A DNA stretch of 64,000 nucleotides from Thermomonas sp. HDW16 (GCF_011302915.1 NZ_CP049872.1:620001-684000); one strand, 5' to 3'; shown: positions 43,069 through 52,108, numbered from the stretch's first letter. Notes: generated from the letters alone by a model not told the origin. Numbers and translations are program-made.

Positions 43069-44807
43069 CGACACTTGCCTATTTCCCAGAAATCTATCCG
43101 AAGGAGTTGCTGTACAGCGTCTTGGCGAGGTATCACCGCCACACGGGGACGCCTTCGTCTAGCCACACCATGGAGGCTCTCTTTGGTCGCAGGCTCATTG
43201 TGGCGAGCTTGGATCTGCCTGGCCACATTCAGGCGTTAGCCGATCGACTACCGACAACTGCGGGTTGGACGGCCGACCGTATCGTCGACGAACTGACCTT
43301 GCTGCCGTACTACACCGCGTATCAGTCGGCTGCCGTCAGGAGGCTCGCGCGGCGTTCGGTGATTCGGGGCGCAAGCAACTGCCTCATGACACGGCTTGGC
43401 ATGGCTGCCTTCGGTGTCCAGCACATCACCAAACTAAGATTCTGTCGGTTATGCCAGCAGGACATGCTGTCCATGTACGGAGAATGCTACTGGCGTCGTG
43501 ACCATCAGCTGCCCGGCGCGCTCGTTTGCGCAGACCATGGGTGCTCCCTGCAGGTGAGCACCGTATCGCTGGTAGAGCGTGGGCGACATGAATTTGTTGC
43601 CGCTGATCGGAGAGTTTTCTCAAGCGACGCACCGATGATGGTCCGCAACCTTGACCAGCAAGTGATGTCGGATCTACAGCGCTTGGCCCAGATCAGTCGA
43701 AATGCGCTGGAGAATCCAGGGCCAGCCAAATCTTGTCGAGCGTGGACGCAGTACTACCGACTCAACATTGGCAGGCTCGGATGCTCGTACTCAATGCAGC
43801 GAGTCGATCAACGCCGTTTGCGGGAGCAGTTCAATTTTCACCATAAAACTGTCCTCCCGGAGCTCTCACGGCTGTTCCTTGGTCGTGGAGAAAGCCAGGG
43901 TTGGCTGGCTGCCATCGTGAGAAAGCATCGCAAAGCATTCCATCCGCTCCACCATCTTCTGGTGCAAGACTTCCTTGATCATCAGGAAGTGCGTACTGAC
44001 CCTTTTGGCAACGGGCCGTGGCCCTGCCTGAGTCCCTTGGCCGAGCACAAGGGGCGGCCGACGGTCGCCAGGGTTGAGGTGCATCGAAATCGCGGCCATC
44101 AGGTCGGTGTCTTCCAATGCGCTTGCGGCTATACGTATACCCGAAGCCACTTCGGTGGTGACAGGGGCCTTGGACCTCCACGGTTTCAGACGTATGGCCC
44201 GAGCTTGGTACCGGCTTTGCGCGGGTTGGTTCGTGAGGGATATTCGCTACGTGCCGTGGCGCGTCGGCTGGAAATTGATCCGAAGACCGTCGTCAAACTG
44301 GTAGAAGAACTGGGGATTGACACTGTCTGGAAAGCTCGCGCTGTCCCCAAGCGAGAGTTGAAAATCCGGCCTCCCGTGGTATCCGCGCCGCCGAAGGGTA
44401 GCGGTAAAGCCAAAGCAGTGGCGCTAGCGGTGCGCGTGGATTGGAGCTCACGCGATGAACAGGTCAGCGCCAAGATTTCTCGGGCGGCACGAGAGATTCG
44501 CGGCCTCGTGCCACTGGTTCGTGTCACAACGCTGCAGATTGAACGTCGGTGTTGGAATCGTGGGTGGCTGAGCAAACGCGCTGAAAAGTTGCCGAAAGCG
44601 ATGCGCCGTCTCAAAGGGGTTGTTGAAACCGTCAACGTGTTCCGGCGCCGGCGAATTGCTTGGGCGATCGACGAGATGGCCAAAGCCGACGCACGACTCG
44701 TTGCATGGCAGGTCCTGCGCAAAGCAGGCCTAGGTACCGAATATGCCGAGCTCGCCAAGGGGCTAGTTGATGAATACCTCGGTGTGACGCAGCGGCGGGC
44801 AGCATGA
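43065..44807 (+). CDS. tnsD: TnsD/TniQ target-site protein, element B
   Basis: 580 residues. TniQ opening TLAYFPEIYPKELLYSVLAR; zinc ligands Cys127, Cys130, Cys155 and His158 (FCRLC ... VCADH). The C-terminal half contains the repeated pattern GLVREGYSLRAVARRLEID, a helix-turn-helix, and a second Arg-rich DNA-binding region. Since element B also entered at glmS, this is inferred to be an attTn7-specific TnsD. ATGA overlap with tnsC at 43065 and with tnsE at 44804. Confidence 0.91.
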   Translation: MTTLAYFPEIYPKELLYSVLARYHRHTGTPSSSHTMEALFGRRLIVASLDLPGHIQALADRLPTTAGWTADRIVDELTLLPYYTAYQSAAVRRLARRSVIRGASNCLMTRLGMAAFGVQHITKLRFCRLCQQDMLSMYGECYWRRDHQLPGALVCADHGCSLQVSTVSLVERGRHEFVAADRRVFSSDAPMMVRNLDQQVMSDLQRLAQISRNALENPGPAKSCRAWTQYYRLNIGRLGCSYSMQRVDQRRLREQFNFHHKTVLPELSRLFLGRGESQGWLAAIVRKHRKAFHPLHHLLVQDFLDHQEVRTDPFGNGPWPCLSPLAEHKGRPTVARVEVHRNRGHQVGVFQCACGYTYTRSHFGGDRGLGPPRFQTYGPSLVPALRGLVREGYSLRAVARRLEIDPKTVVKLVEELGIDTVWKARAVPKRELKIRPPVVSAPPKGSGKAKAVALAVRVDWSSRDEQVSAKISRAAREIRGLVPLVRVTTLQIERRCWNRGWLSKRAEKLPKAMRRLKGVVETVNVFRRRRIAWAIDEMAKADARLVAWQVLRKAGLGTEYAELAKGLVDEYLGVTQRRAA

Positions 44808-46486
44808 AAAAGATGTTTTTCAAATGGATATCCAAGCTCGTTGAGGGCTCTGCCGAAGTCTTCTGGTTGGCAGGCCTGGTACTCAATGAAATGAACGAGT
44901 GGAAAGTGAGAACGGTCTATCGAAACAAGGACACCGGTCAATTGTTTCCGTCACTTGATCCTATCGGGATGCTTCCACTCCTGAGCCTGGGAACATGGTT
45001 TGATCGCCATGGCCAGTTGATGGTCGACGATCTGCCGGGCGAACTTGTCGAAACTATCATCCAGGACGTCGGAAATCCGGAAGTCATCACGTCGGATGAA
45101 CTGCCACCAGAGCTCTATCCCTTGCCGGAAGGGAAGGCGGGAAAGCAGCGTCTATTTCGCTATCGGACCGCGAAAGGAAATGTCTTGATTCCAGCGGTAG
45201 AACTGGTGCGCTTCCTCTTCCTGCATAACAGGGCCTTGGCGTTGGCGCTGATGCGCCCAGCGGGACTGGAGCAGCTGTACGCTCCTATGGCACCCGGGTC
45301 GCGGGACGTGGCGAAACTTCAGTTCACGCGGGCCATGCCACAAAGTGCAATCGGCCATGAACTGGCGAAAAATATCGCGTGGATCGCGCTTGACGAGAAC
45401 GCACGGCGATCCTGGGATAGTGTTCTGCGTCTCTCCCAAGGGCAAAGCTATGTCCTGTTTGAGCCGCCGTCCATTCGGAATTCGGTATGGGCGTTTCGTG
45501 GATTCCGATTCGGTAACCAGTGGCTCGTGCTTGAGTTGAACTACATCGGCGGGCGGACACTGCCGGTGCGAACACTTGAATACACGCACCCACAGTTCAA
45601 GAAGGTCATTAAGGTTGGTACGGAAGGTAGTCCTGGTCACGGTGCCGAGAAATCGAAACCTGAAGGAAGTAGTGGGAAGCCTGCCGAGAACAGCTACGAC
45701 GTTGATGACGGAGAGAGCGGAAGTAGTAGCTATAAGGGCGCCCAAGTGCTTGATCTGGGGAATCGTCCTAGATCCTTCGACAACCACGTGAAAGTCGTAA
45801 AGGAAAGAAAGGAGGTAGAGCGCAAGGGCGAGAAGCAGAAACCGGCTGAGAAGAAGGCTCCTACACCCAAAACCCCGCGCGTCATTCAGGCAACAATGGG
45901 TGAGCGAGCGGCCGCTGCGACGCTTCCGCCGCTGGAGTTCAAGACCATGTCACCGGTGCCATGGGCCAGCATGGGGGACCTCGAGGCGTTGGATGAAACT
46001 GTCAGGCACATGCGAGATGCGTTGCCAGACGCGCAGTTCTCCATGGGGTTGGTGCCGCTAAAGCAGGGGCGTGTGGTCTCTATCGTCGACTCGAAACCTC
46101 GGGTTGCCATGGTCGTGACTATTAGGAATCCACGGAGCTTGCCGGTCATTCTGATCGACGTAGAACGATCAGGTATCGCGGCCCTGTCGTTAATGTCGAT
46201 GCGCTTTGAAGCAGACGTCACATCAGGCCAGATGGAAATGGCGGTTCGAAAGATGCTCGATGGCTGGGTTGACGCCAGTGGTTATTGGTCATCGAAAGTC
46301 GAAGAGGAGCTTGCAAGTCACTGCCATTGCCAACGGTTGCCAAAAGCTATCATGCCTAGAGAGGACTTTGAGAAGTATGGAAAGGCATGGGCGAGTCGCT
46401 TGGTCGAAAAATTGGGGCTAATGCGCGATGACGAGCAATCAGTCGATGCATACCCAACTTCCTACGGAGGAGACCCACATGATTGA
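44804..46486 (+). CDS. tnsE: TnsE target-selection protein, element B
   Basis: 560 residues (538 in Tn7). The N-terminal region is followed by a Lys/Glu/Pro-rich linker at about 270-365 and a conserved C-terminal domain (LPDAQFSMGLVPLKQGRVVS). Layout and length match TnsE, and the similar linker and domain order are seen in element A. It would let the element enter conjugative plasmids and replicating DNA. It is coupled upstream to tnsD and overlaps the next small gene by eight bases. Confidence 0.87.
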   Translation: MKKMFFKWISKLVEGSAEVFWLAGLVLNEMNEWKVRTVYRNKDTGQLFPSLDPIGMLPLLSLGTWFDRHGQLMVDDLPGELVETIIQDVGNPEVITSDELPPELYPLPEGKAGKQRLFRYRTAKGNVLIPAVELVRFLFLHNRALALALMRPAGLEQLYAPMAPGSRDVAKLQFTRAMPQSAIGHELAKNIAWIALDENARRSWDSVLRLSQGQSYVLFEPPSIRNSVWAFRGFRFGNQWLVLELNYIGGRTLPVRTLEYTHPQFKKVIKVGTEGSPGHGAEKSKPEGSSGKPAENSYDVDDGESGSSSYKGAQVLDLGNRPRSFDNHVKVVKERKEVERKGEKQKPAEKKAPTPKTPRVIQATMGERAAAATLPPLEFKTMSPVPWASMGDLEALDETVRHMRDALPDAQFSMGLVPLKQGRVVSIVDSKPRVAMVVTIRNPRSLPVILIDVERSGIAALSLMSMRFEADVTSGQMEMAVRKMLDGWVDASGYWSSKVEEELASHCHCQRLPKAIMPREDFEKYGKAWASRLVEKLGLMRDDEQSVDAYPTSYGGDPHD

Positions 46487-46832
46487 GCAGTCGTTCAATA
46501 CCCGATTCCGTTGGTACGAGATGTCCGGGCGAGAGCAGATGGTCTGGGCCGTCGTGTATGCGCAAACCAGGGGAGATCCTGGCGCGGTGGCGCATATTGC
46601 CGACCAGACGGTTTCATTGCTGAGGGAGCTTTCGATCGATGGAGAAGCGCCGAATCCAGAGTACGTAGCAGCGCGTTATGGGCCAGGACTGGAATTCGAG
46701 GAGTTTCGGTCCTGGTACCCAGTCGCCATGAAAATCGCGAAGAAGGACCATGTCCGACCACAGAAGGTGGATGAAGCCGCATGCCGCGAGGCCTACGATA
46801 TCTATCTACAATGCGCGACGGATTTTTACTGA
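46479..46832 (+). CDS. small hypothetical protein, sixth gene of the tns operon of element B
   Basis: 117 residues, acidic, no membrane segment, no recognised motif. The ATG at 46479 has CGGAGG eight bases upstream and overlaps the end of tnsE, so it is translated with the tns genes. The frame also extends to 46428, inside tnsE. Nothing like it follows tnsE in element A. The coupling suggests a role in transposition or immunity of this element; function unknown. Confidence 0.65.
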   Translation: MIEQSFNTRFRWYEMSGREQMVWAVVYAQTRGDPGAVAHIADQTVSLLRELSIDGEAPNPEYVAARYGPGLEFEEFRSWYPVAMKIAKKDHVRPQKVDEAACREAYDIYLQCATDFY

Positions 46833-46963
46833 ATTCAGCTGATTTCAAATGGTGAGCAGGTTTATTCGTCTCGACACATGAGGCCGCGAGCGTGCATCTT
46901 CCGTCGGAAGAACGGGGTAGTCCCTCGGGGCGCGCCAAATAATTGAAAGAATGGCCGGCCTGA

Positions 46964-49213
46964 TTAAGACAGGCGAATTTCTCCGAGGGATACGCCGACA
47001 TCGCGCTTGGACACAATCATCATTAGCGCCGGAATGCCATCTGACGCCAATCGACTGGCGAGCGTCGCCAGCAGGACGATGTCCGTGCCGCTTGGGTCTG
47101 ATGTATGCCCTGCCGGGTGTGAGTGCCACTCGCCGATATAGCTCACCATGCCGCCGGTCAGGTTCTCACAGCGGGACACATAGTCTTGCCCGCCCTCGCC
47201 GCGGACGAAGCTGGTCGCATCCGCCGAACTATCAGGTGGCGCGTCGGACGCATCTACGATTGTGATCGTGCGTAGTTTTTGATCGATCACGCCCACCAAG
47301 ACTCCGCCGGTCTCGGAAGGCAGACAGGCATCGCGCATCGCATGAAGCTTTGCCTCCACCCCCGCATCCCACCGGACCTGCCAGTCTCCGCGCACAAATT
47401 CCCTGACCGGGTGGACCTCGACCGATGCTGCCGAAAGAGAGCCCGTGTCGTCATCCAAAGTCCAGACCCGAATAGCCCCATCGCCGGACGCCACCGACTT
47501 GCGGAGTCGCCTAGCCAGTTGGGCCGCATGAGTCTCGACAAGTTCGAAGGGCAACGCCAGGCTATGGTCGCGACAGCCTGCGCCAACGCGCACTTCCTTT
47601 GATCTCTCCAAGTGCTTCTCGCCCCAAGGCTCATTGAGGATTGCTCGGTAATACTGGGCTTCCAGCGCGGAAAGTCTGACCTGTCGCTTCTCGTCCTCAA
47701 GTAAAAGAACAGCACTCATCCCGGAGTAGGTGAAGAACACTGACGCGCTCCGGGGCAGATCTTTTTGTTCCGACCAGTCTCTGGGAACTTCGATCGTCGT
47801 AGTGGCATCGACGAGCAACTGGGCATCGCGAAGGGATTTCGCCACATCGGGATTTGCCAAGTCGTTCGCGCGCGCAACGATTGCCGGCGGCCGTACTTGG
47901 CCTACCCCCAAGGTGCACGAGGCATGCACACTGACGACCTGCACCTTCGGAAAACAGACGGCACCTGCGGGCGCGATGTGGCGAACTAGATTGTGAGGGG
48001 CCAGGTCGTCGGGATCGATGAAGCTCCAGCGTCCCCAGGCTTCGCGCGCCCAGATATCGGCCAACACGCCACCCAACGATCCGACGCCAGCCAAAACGCC
48101 CGTGAAATCGGCATCTTCCTGGGTCACACCTGACAGGGCGCGCGCGAACTGCCTGCTTGGCATAGGCCGCAGATCCGTCAAGATAAGCGGGACAGAGCGC
48201 CAGACCGTCTCCGGCGAGAGCGTTGCGCCACCAATCGCGAGATCCTCTGCTACGGAAACTGGACCACCCGGTACCGGACGGAAGAGTACGCCAAGCTTGA
48301 TCCCAACGTTCTCGAACTTCTCCGCGATTAGAAATCCACGGCAATCCAGCCGCTCAGTCTTTCCATCACGCGTGCGGGGAATGCGCACGATAAGCAGCAA
48401 GCTTCCGTTTCCTCCCCCTCCGTTCCCAGTGAGGCGAAACTGCCTTCTGAACGCTGCCTCAAACGGGCCCTGAAACTCCAATCCCATCTGCGCGAGTTGA
48501 TCTGCCAGCGCGCCCAGCGTTCCGGGCGGGCGCTGGATTGGTATGTTGCCTACGGGTGCGAGATCGACAACCAAAGGCTGGATGGTCGATGCTGGATCGT
48601 CCGGCTTTGTGGTCGATGCGATGAAATAGGTGTGTCCGTTTCCTCCTTGGACTTGATGACAGTAAATGACGCCAAGATCCTCGGCCGACCTCTCATTGAA
48701 CTCGGCAGGAAGCACAACGGTGAATTCAGTGGCGTAGAACAGCTGTTCCAGCGCCTGATCTTGCGCATGAAGCGTGCCGTCAGCCGTGCAGCGCAGCCAC
48801 CACAGGATGCGATCCAAGTGTTTTTGCGGCGTCCATCGCCGCTCTTCGAAACCCCAGTTCTCGTAAAGACACAACGACGCTGGCTGGCCTGCGGCGACGC
48901 CGTGCAGATGGATCACATCGGGGAAGTCGGCCCGAATTGCTCGCACCTCGGCGGGCACGCTCTGATCGGATCGAAATGTCAGGCAGAGACGCTCACGGGG
49001 AAGAATCTTCGCGTCATTTCGAGGTGCGATCGTGCCGTCACCCGCCTCGACCACGATGCCCACATGTGGAAGGGGCGCGTCGAGTTGGCGCAACTCGACT
49101 ACCCTGAAATGCGGATGCTGTTGGCATGCGTGCAGCAGTCCCAGGAGCTGGGGGTTCACCTGCTCGTTGGGAATGTGTTCTATCCGCTCGCCCCAATCAA
49201 GAAAGACGACCAT
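46964..49213 (-). CDS. E2-E1-JAB fusion protein of a ubiquitin-like conjugation system
   Basis: 749 residues with three domains in order. An E2-like domain (about 1-165) has a candidate active Cys115 in PASLCLYENWGF. A ThiF/E1 adenylation domain (about 360-570) has GVGSLGG at 376-382, FIDPDDLAPHN at 398-408 and a candidate catalytic Cys547 in GAGCRDHS. A C-terminal JAB/MPN metalloprotease has Glu634 and HSHP-x7-S-x2-D (His697, His699, Ser708, Asp711), the full JAMM zinc site. The frame is open to 49474, but that part lies inside the upstream gene; the ATG at 49213 is two bases after its stop. It is related in logic to Cap2/Cap3 of type II CBASS and to Bil/Bub operons, but all three activities are in one chain. 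Confidence 0.88.
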   Translation of the reverse strand: MVVFLDWGERIEHIPNEQVNPQLLGLLHACQQHPHFRVVELRQLDAPLPHVGIVVEAGDGTIAPRNDAKILPRERLCLTFRSDQSVPAEVRAIRADFPDVIHLHGVAAGQPASLCLYENWGFEERRWTPQKHLDRILWWLRCTADGTLHAQDQALEQLFYATEFTVVLPAEFNERSAEDLGVIYCHQVQGGNGHTYFIASTTKPDDPASTIQPLVVDLAPVGNIPIQRPPGTLGALADQLAQMGLEFQGPFEAAFRRQFRLTGNGGGGNGSLLLIVRIPRTRDGKTERLDCRGFLIAEKFENVGIKLGVLFRPVPGGPVSVAEDLAIGGATLSPETVWRSVPLILTDLRPMPSRQFARALSGVTQEDADFTGVLAGVGSLGGVLADIWAREAWGRWSFIDPDDLAPHNLVRHIAPAGAVCFPKVQVVSVHASCTLGVGQVRPPAIVARANDLANPDVAKSLRDAQLLVDATTTIEVPRDWSEQKDLPRSASVFFTYSGMSAVLLLEDEKRQVRLSALEAQYYRAILNEPWGEKHLERSKEVRVGAGCRDHSLALPFELVETHAAQLARRLRKSVASGDGAIRVWTLDDDTGSLSAASVEVHPVREFVRGDWQVRWDAGVEAKLHAMRDACLPSETGGVLVGVIDQKLRTITIVDASDAPPDSSADATSFVRGEGGQDYVSRCENLTGGMVSYIGEWHSHPAGHTSDPSGTDIVLLATLASRLASDGIPALMMIVSKRDVGVSLGEIRLS

Positions 49214-49214
49214 C

Positions 49215-50390
49215 TCATCCCGCCCGCGGGGCCGCGGCGGCGGCAGTTGCTGCCGCCGCCGTGGCGGCTTCCACCGCGCGTACCTTGGGGCCGGCCGCTT
49301 GGATCTCGATGTCGATTGGGGCTGGCGCCCAGGTGAAGGGCGTCTCGCCCGTGCACAAGAACTTGCCGAAAACCGGATCGAGGATGCTCTCGTATTCGCG
49401 CTTGGCACGTGTGCAAGGTGGGTCGCCATCGTCATCACGGATGGGCTTGCTGCTCGCGATGATCTTCGCGCCATGCCGGGCCTGCCCTAGGGCCGAACGG
49501 GCCTTCTCCGACACCTCGGCGTCTTCGCCGCAGTCCGACCAGCTGTCGTAGGAGAACACGTGCCAAGAGCAATGATGCGGCGTTTCGAGGATGTCGTAGG
49601 CCAGCACCTCAGGCTCGTCCTTGTAGCGATCCCACAACCGTTCCCAAATGGCGACTTCGGCATCGCCTGCCGTAAGGAAGCGGTACTGGTTCATGCCTAC
49701 TGCGGTAGCCGCAATCTCGAAATTGAGAATCACGCTGGACTGGTTCTTCGCGCGCAGCTCGTCTTCTTCATCGTCGTCGCACACCAAGCTCGGCGCAAGC
49801 AGATGGGCGGAGAAATAGCTGCTGGATACACCGTTAACCTTGGAGAAACGCTCGCCACTGCGGATGAGGATCGCTTCAAGCCCGTCGGTCTTGCCATCCT
49901 TGTCCTCGCCCAGGATCAGGATGCGATCGCCTTCTCCGGCCCAGCCGTTGTTCCGAAAGTGCTTGACCCGGCGGCGCGCCTCCGCGGCCCAAGCCTTCGC
50001 ATCGTCGCAAAGGACATGGTGGATCTTGTGTGCGCGACGGAAGACGATGGGCGAGGACCACATCTCTCGGATCACAATCTTCTTTTCGGCATCGGGTTTG
50101 CCGTCGTCGCCGTAATCTTCCAGCGCGCCCAGCTGGAAGTGGGTGCACAGGCCTGAGCAGTGATCCTTGTCCGGGTGGCTGAGCAGGAAAGCATCGACGT
50201 AAGGACGGCCATTGGCGTCCCGCGGCAGCCGCGCCCGCAAGTCCTTGGCGACGTCCCGGGTCTCCTTGTCCGCCGGATCGTCGGCGGCCTTGCGGATGTT
50301 GCAGTCGATCAAGAACGTCGTGCCGTCGAGCAGTCGGAGCAACGCCATGTCGCCGTTGCCGACCGGGAAGAAGCTGAGCGTGGGGGTCAT
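49215..50390 (-). CDS. ComEC-type metallo-beta-lactamase-fold protein with alanine-rich tail
   Basis: 391 residues. The zinc motif is SHPDKDH (His72, Asp74, Asp76, His77); further ligands are likely the Asp in LTAGDAE and the His residues in ETPHHCS. The HxDxDH pattern is that of ComEC/Rec2-like hydrolases and nucleases. The last 20 residues are a flexible Ala-rich tail ending in Pro-Arg-Ala-Gly. A free tail with a terminal small residue is what E1/E2 enzymes of the Cap2 kind need as donor. Directly upstream of and coupled to the E2-E1-JAB gene. The substrate is unknown; a nuclease or cyclic-nucleotide hydrolase role is possible. Confidence 0.82.
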   Translation of the reverse strand: MTPTLSFFPVGNGDMALLRLLDGTTFLIDCNIRKAADDPADKETRDVAKDLRARLPRDANGRPYVDAFLLSHPDKDHCSGLCTHFQLGALEDYGDDGKPDAEKKIVIREMWSSPIVFRRAHKIHHVLCDDAKAWAAEARRRVKHFRNNGWAGEGDRILILGEDKDGKTDGLEAILIRSGERFSKVNGVSSSYFSAHLLAPSLVCDDDEEDELRAKNQSSVILNFEIAATAVGMNQYRFLTAGDAEVAIWERLWDRYKDEPEVLAYDILETPHHCSWHVFSYDSWSDCGEDAEVSEKARSALGQARHGAKIIASSKPIRDDDGDPPCTRAKREYESILDPVFGKFLCTGETPFTWAPAPIDIEIQAAGPKVRAVEAATAAAATAAAAAPRAG

Positions 50391-50503
50391 AGGGACTCTT
50401 CGCCGGCCGGATCAGGGGGCCGCGTGGTAGTATAAGTACAATGATTAGACGGGAATAGTTAATATGCGTATATCTATTATCCTCGTTCTCACCGGTTGCT
50501 GAG
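50391..50503. promoter_or_regulatory. divergent promoter region, lactamase operon and WYL regulator
   Basis: An AT-rich 113-base gap between divergent starts. Candidate -10 hexamers: TATTAT at 50475-50480 for the rightward WYL gene and TATACT (50435-50430, minus strand) for the leftward lactamase operon. WYL regulators of defence islands (CapW, BrxR) bind such shared regions; no clear dyad was found by eye. Confidence 0.35.
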
Positions 50504-51400
50504 ATGGCGGATCTCTCAAGCCAAAATCGGCGAGGTCGTTGGGGGCAGGATCGACGCCTCGAGTTCATTGACTCGCGCCTTTACTGGGTTGGCCGGGTCA
50601 ATCGGTCATCGCTCACCGACTTTTTCGGTATCTCGGTTCCGCAGGCATCGCTTGACCTTGCCGAATACCAAGCGCAAGCGCCGCTCAACACGGTCTACGA
50701 CCGCACCGAAAAGGCCTACGTCGCAACACCTGAGTTCAAGCCATTGCTGGTTGACCCCACGAGTGGTCGCTACCTCGCTGAGCTTTATGCGCTCACTACC
50801 AGCACCATCCCGCCCGACATCAGCTTCCTCGGCGAACCGCCAACGACCGCAATCGTCAAGCATCCGACGAGACTGGTTTCGCCGGAACTCCTTCGCTCAG
50901 TGCTGCACGCGATCCACTTCCGCTCCACGCTCGAAATTACCTATCAGTCCATGAGCCGGCCCGAGCCCAGTCGGCGAGCGATCAGTCCGCGTGCGCTGGC
51001 ATACGACGGCTACCGCTGGCATGTGCGTGCCTACTGTCACAAGCGCGAGAATTTTTGCGATTTCGTGTTTGCGCGCATTCTCGACCATTCCGAGATAACC
51101 CCCTCGCTACCCGTCCCGGAGAAGGATTCCGAGTGGGAGCGCAGGATCACCATCGAGATCGGCCCAAACCCAAGATTGGCTGCCGGCCAGCGCAAGGCCA
51201 TTGAGCTTGACTACGGCATGCAGGACGGTGGCCTCGCGATCGAAACGCGTCAATGCCTTGCCTACTATCTTTTGCGCCGATTGGGATTACATCGCCAGAC
51301 CGATGGTCTTCCTGGCAATGAAAAACAAGTCATTTTGCTCAACCGGGAGGACTTGGTTCCCTTGATCCCGGAACTGCGGCCTTCCAACACTGGTGATTGA
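50504..51400 (+). CDS. WYL-domain transcriptional regulator (CapW/BrxR-like)
   Basis: 298 residues. An N-terminal winged helix (RRLEFIDSRLYWVGRVNRSS) is followed by a central WYL domain with YRWHVRAYCHKRENFCDFVF and a C-terminal extension. This layout and length match the BrxR/CapW family, dimeric repressors that keep BREX or CBASS operons off until phage infection. It faces the lactamase/E2-E1-JAB operon and precedes a membrane protein and Wadjet, so it may control either direction. The ligand is unknown. Confidence 0.85.
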   Translation: MADLSSQNRRGRWGQDRRLEFIDSRLYWVGRVNRSSLTDFFGISVPQASLDLAEYQAQAPLNTVYDRTEKAYVATPEFKPLLVDPTSGRYLAELYALTTSTIPPDISFLGEPPTTAIVKHPTRLVSPELLRSVLHAIHFRSTLEITYQSMSRPEPSRRAISPRALAYDGYRWHVRAYCHKRENFCDFVFARILDHSEITPSLPVPEKDSEWERRITIEIGPNPRLAAGQRKAIELDYGMQDGGLAIETRQCLAYYLLRRLGLHRQTDGLPGNEKQVILLNREDLVPLIPELRPSNTGD

Positions 51401-51403
51401 TCG

Positions 51404-52048
51404 ATGGCTGCGTCCCTCAAAGATTCCTATCGATGGCAGCTGTTCGCCGCACTTGCAGCGAACCTCGTCCTCTACTACGGGCTCGTCAAGGGGTTGAGCT
51501 TGGCCGAAATCCGGTTAAACACCGCGCTTGCCCACCTTGCGGAGCTGCTTCCAAGTGGCCTTGCCGTGGCACTTTGCGGAATTATCAACGCGCAACTCAC
51601 CCCACTGCAGAAGGCGCGAATCATTTTTCTGCGCTGGGGCGACCCGCTGCCAGGTTCCCGGGCCTTCTCCCATTACGCTGCCCGAGATCCCCGAATTGAC
51701 ATGCGGGCCGTGCAAGCCAAATGGTCGCCCTTACCGAACGATCCGTATAAGCAGAACGCACTTTGGTATCGCATCTACCAGCAGGAGCAGGAGACGCAGG
51801 CCGTTCGCCACCTAAATCGAAATTGGCTCTTTGCACGGGACTATGCTTGCACCTGCGTGCTTAATTTCTTCGTCCTCGGCGGTCTCGGCATTTTCCAGAT
51901 GCCGAGCCTTGCCTCGTGGTCGATCTTCATGGTGATCGTTGCTGCGCAGTTCCTCCTTGCTAGGCAATCTGCGGTTCATCATGCAGAAAGATTCATTACT
52001 ACCGTAATTGCGCAGGCCGCCTCAAAGCCGGGCGGGGCAAATACGTGA
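51404..52048 (+). CDS. hypothetical membrane protein next to the WYL regulator
   Basis: 214 residues with about four hydrophobic segments: near 13-30, 45-65, 150-168 and 170-190. Between the pairs is a polar loop with WGDPLPGSRAF and WYRIYQQEQET. It starts four bases after the WYL stop and is thus in the same operon. I recognise no family. Two membrane-spanning pairs are common in effectors of abortive-infection systems (for example CBASS membrane effectors), so it could be the killing part of the neighbouring lactamase/E2-E1-JAB unit; this is inference. Confidence 0.6.
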   Translation: MAASLKDSYRWQLFAALAANLVLYYGLVKGLSLAEIRLNTALAHLAELLPSGLAVALCGIINAQLTPLQKARIIFLRWGDPLPGSRAFSHYAARDPRIDMRAVQAKWSPLPNDPYKQNALWYRIYQQEQETQAVRHLNRNWLFARDYACTCVLNFFVLGGLGIFQMPSLASWSIFMVIVAAQFLLARQSAVHHAERFITTVIAQAASKPGGANT

Positions 52049-52108
52049 AGCAGAGCGATTCGATCAGCAAGACGATCAAAGATGAAAGCGGAACGTGAAG
52101 AGTAGGGG

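Noticed and set aside
46964..50390. Type II CBASS
   Set aside because: E1/E2 and JAB functions are present and a WYL regulator is near, but there is no CD-NTase and no recognised CBASS effector. It is therefore reported as a lactamase/E2-E1-JAB unit instead.
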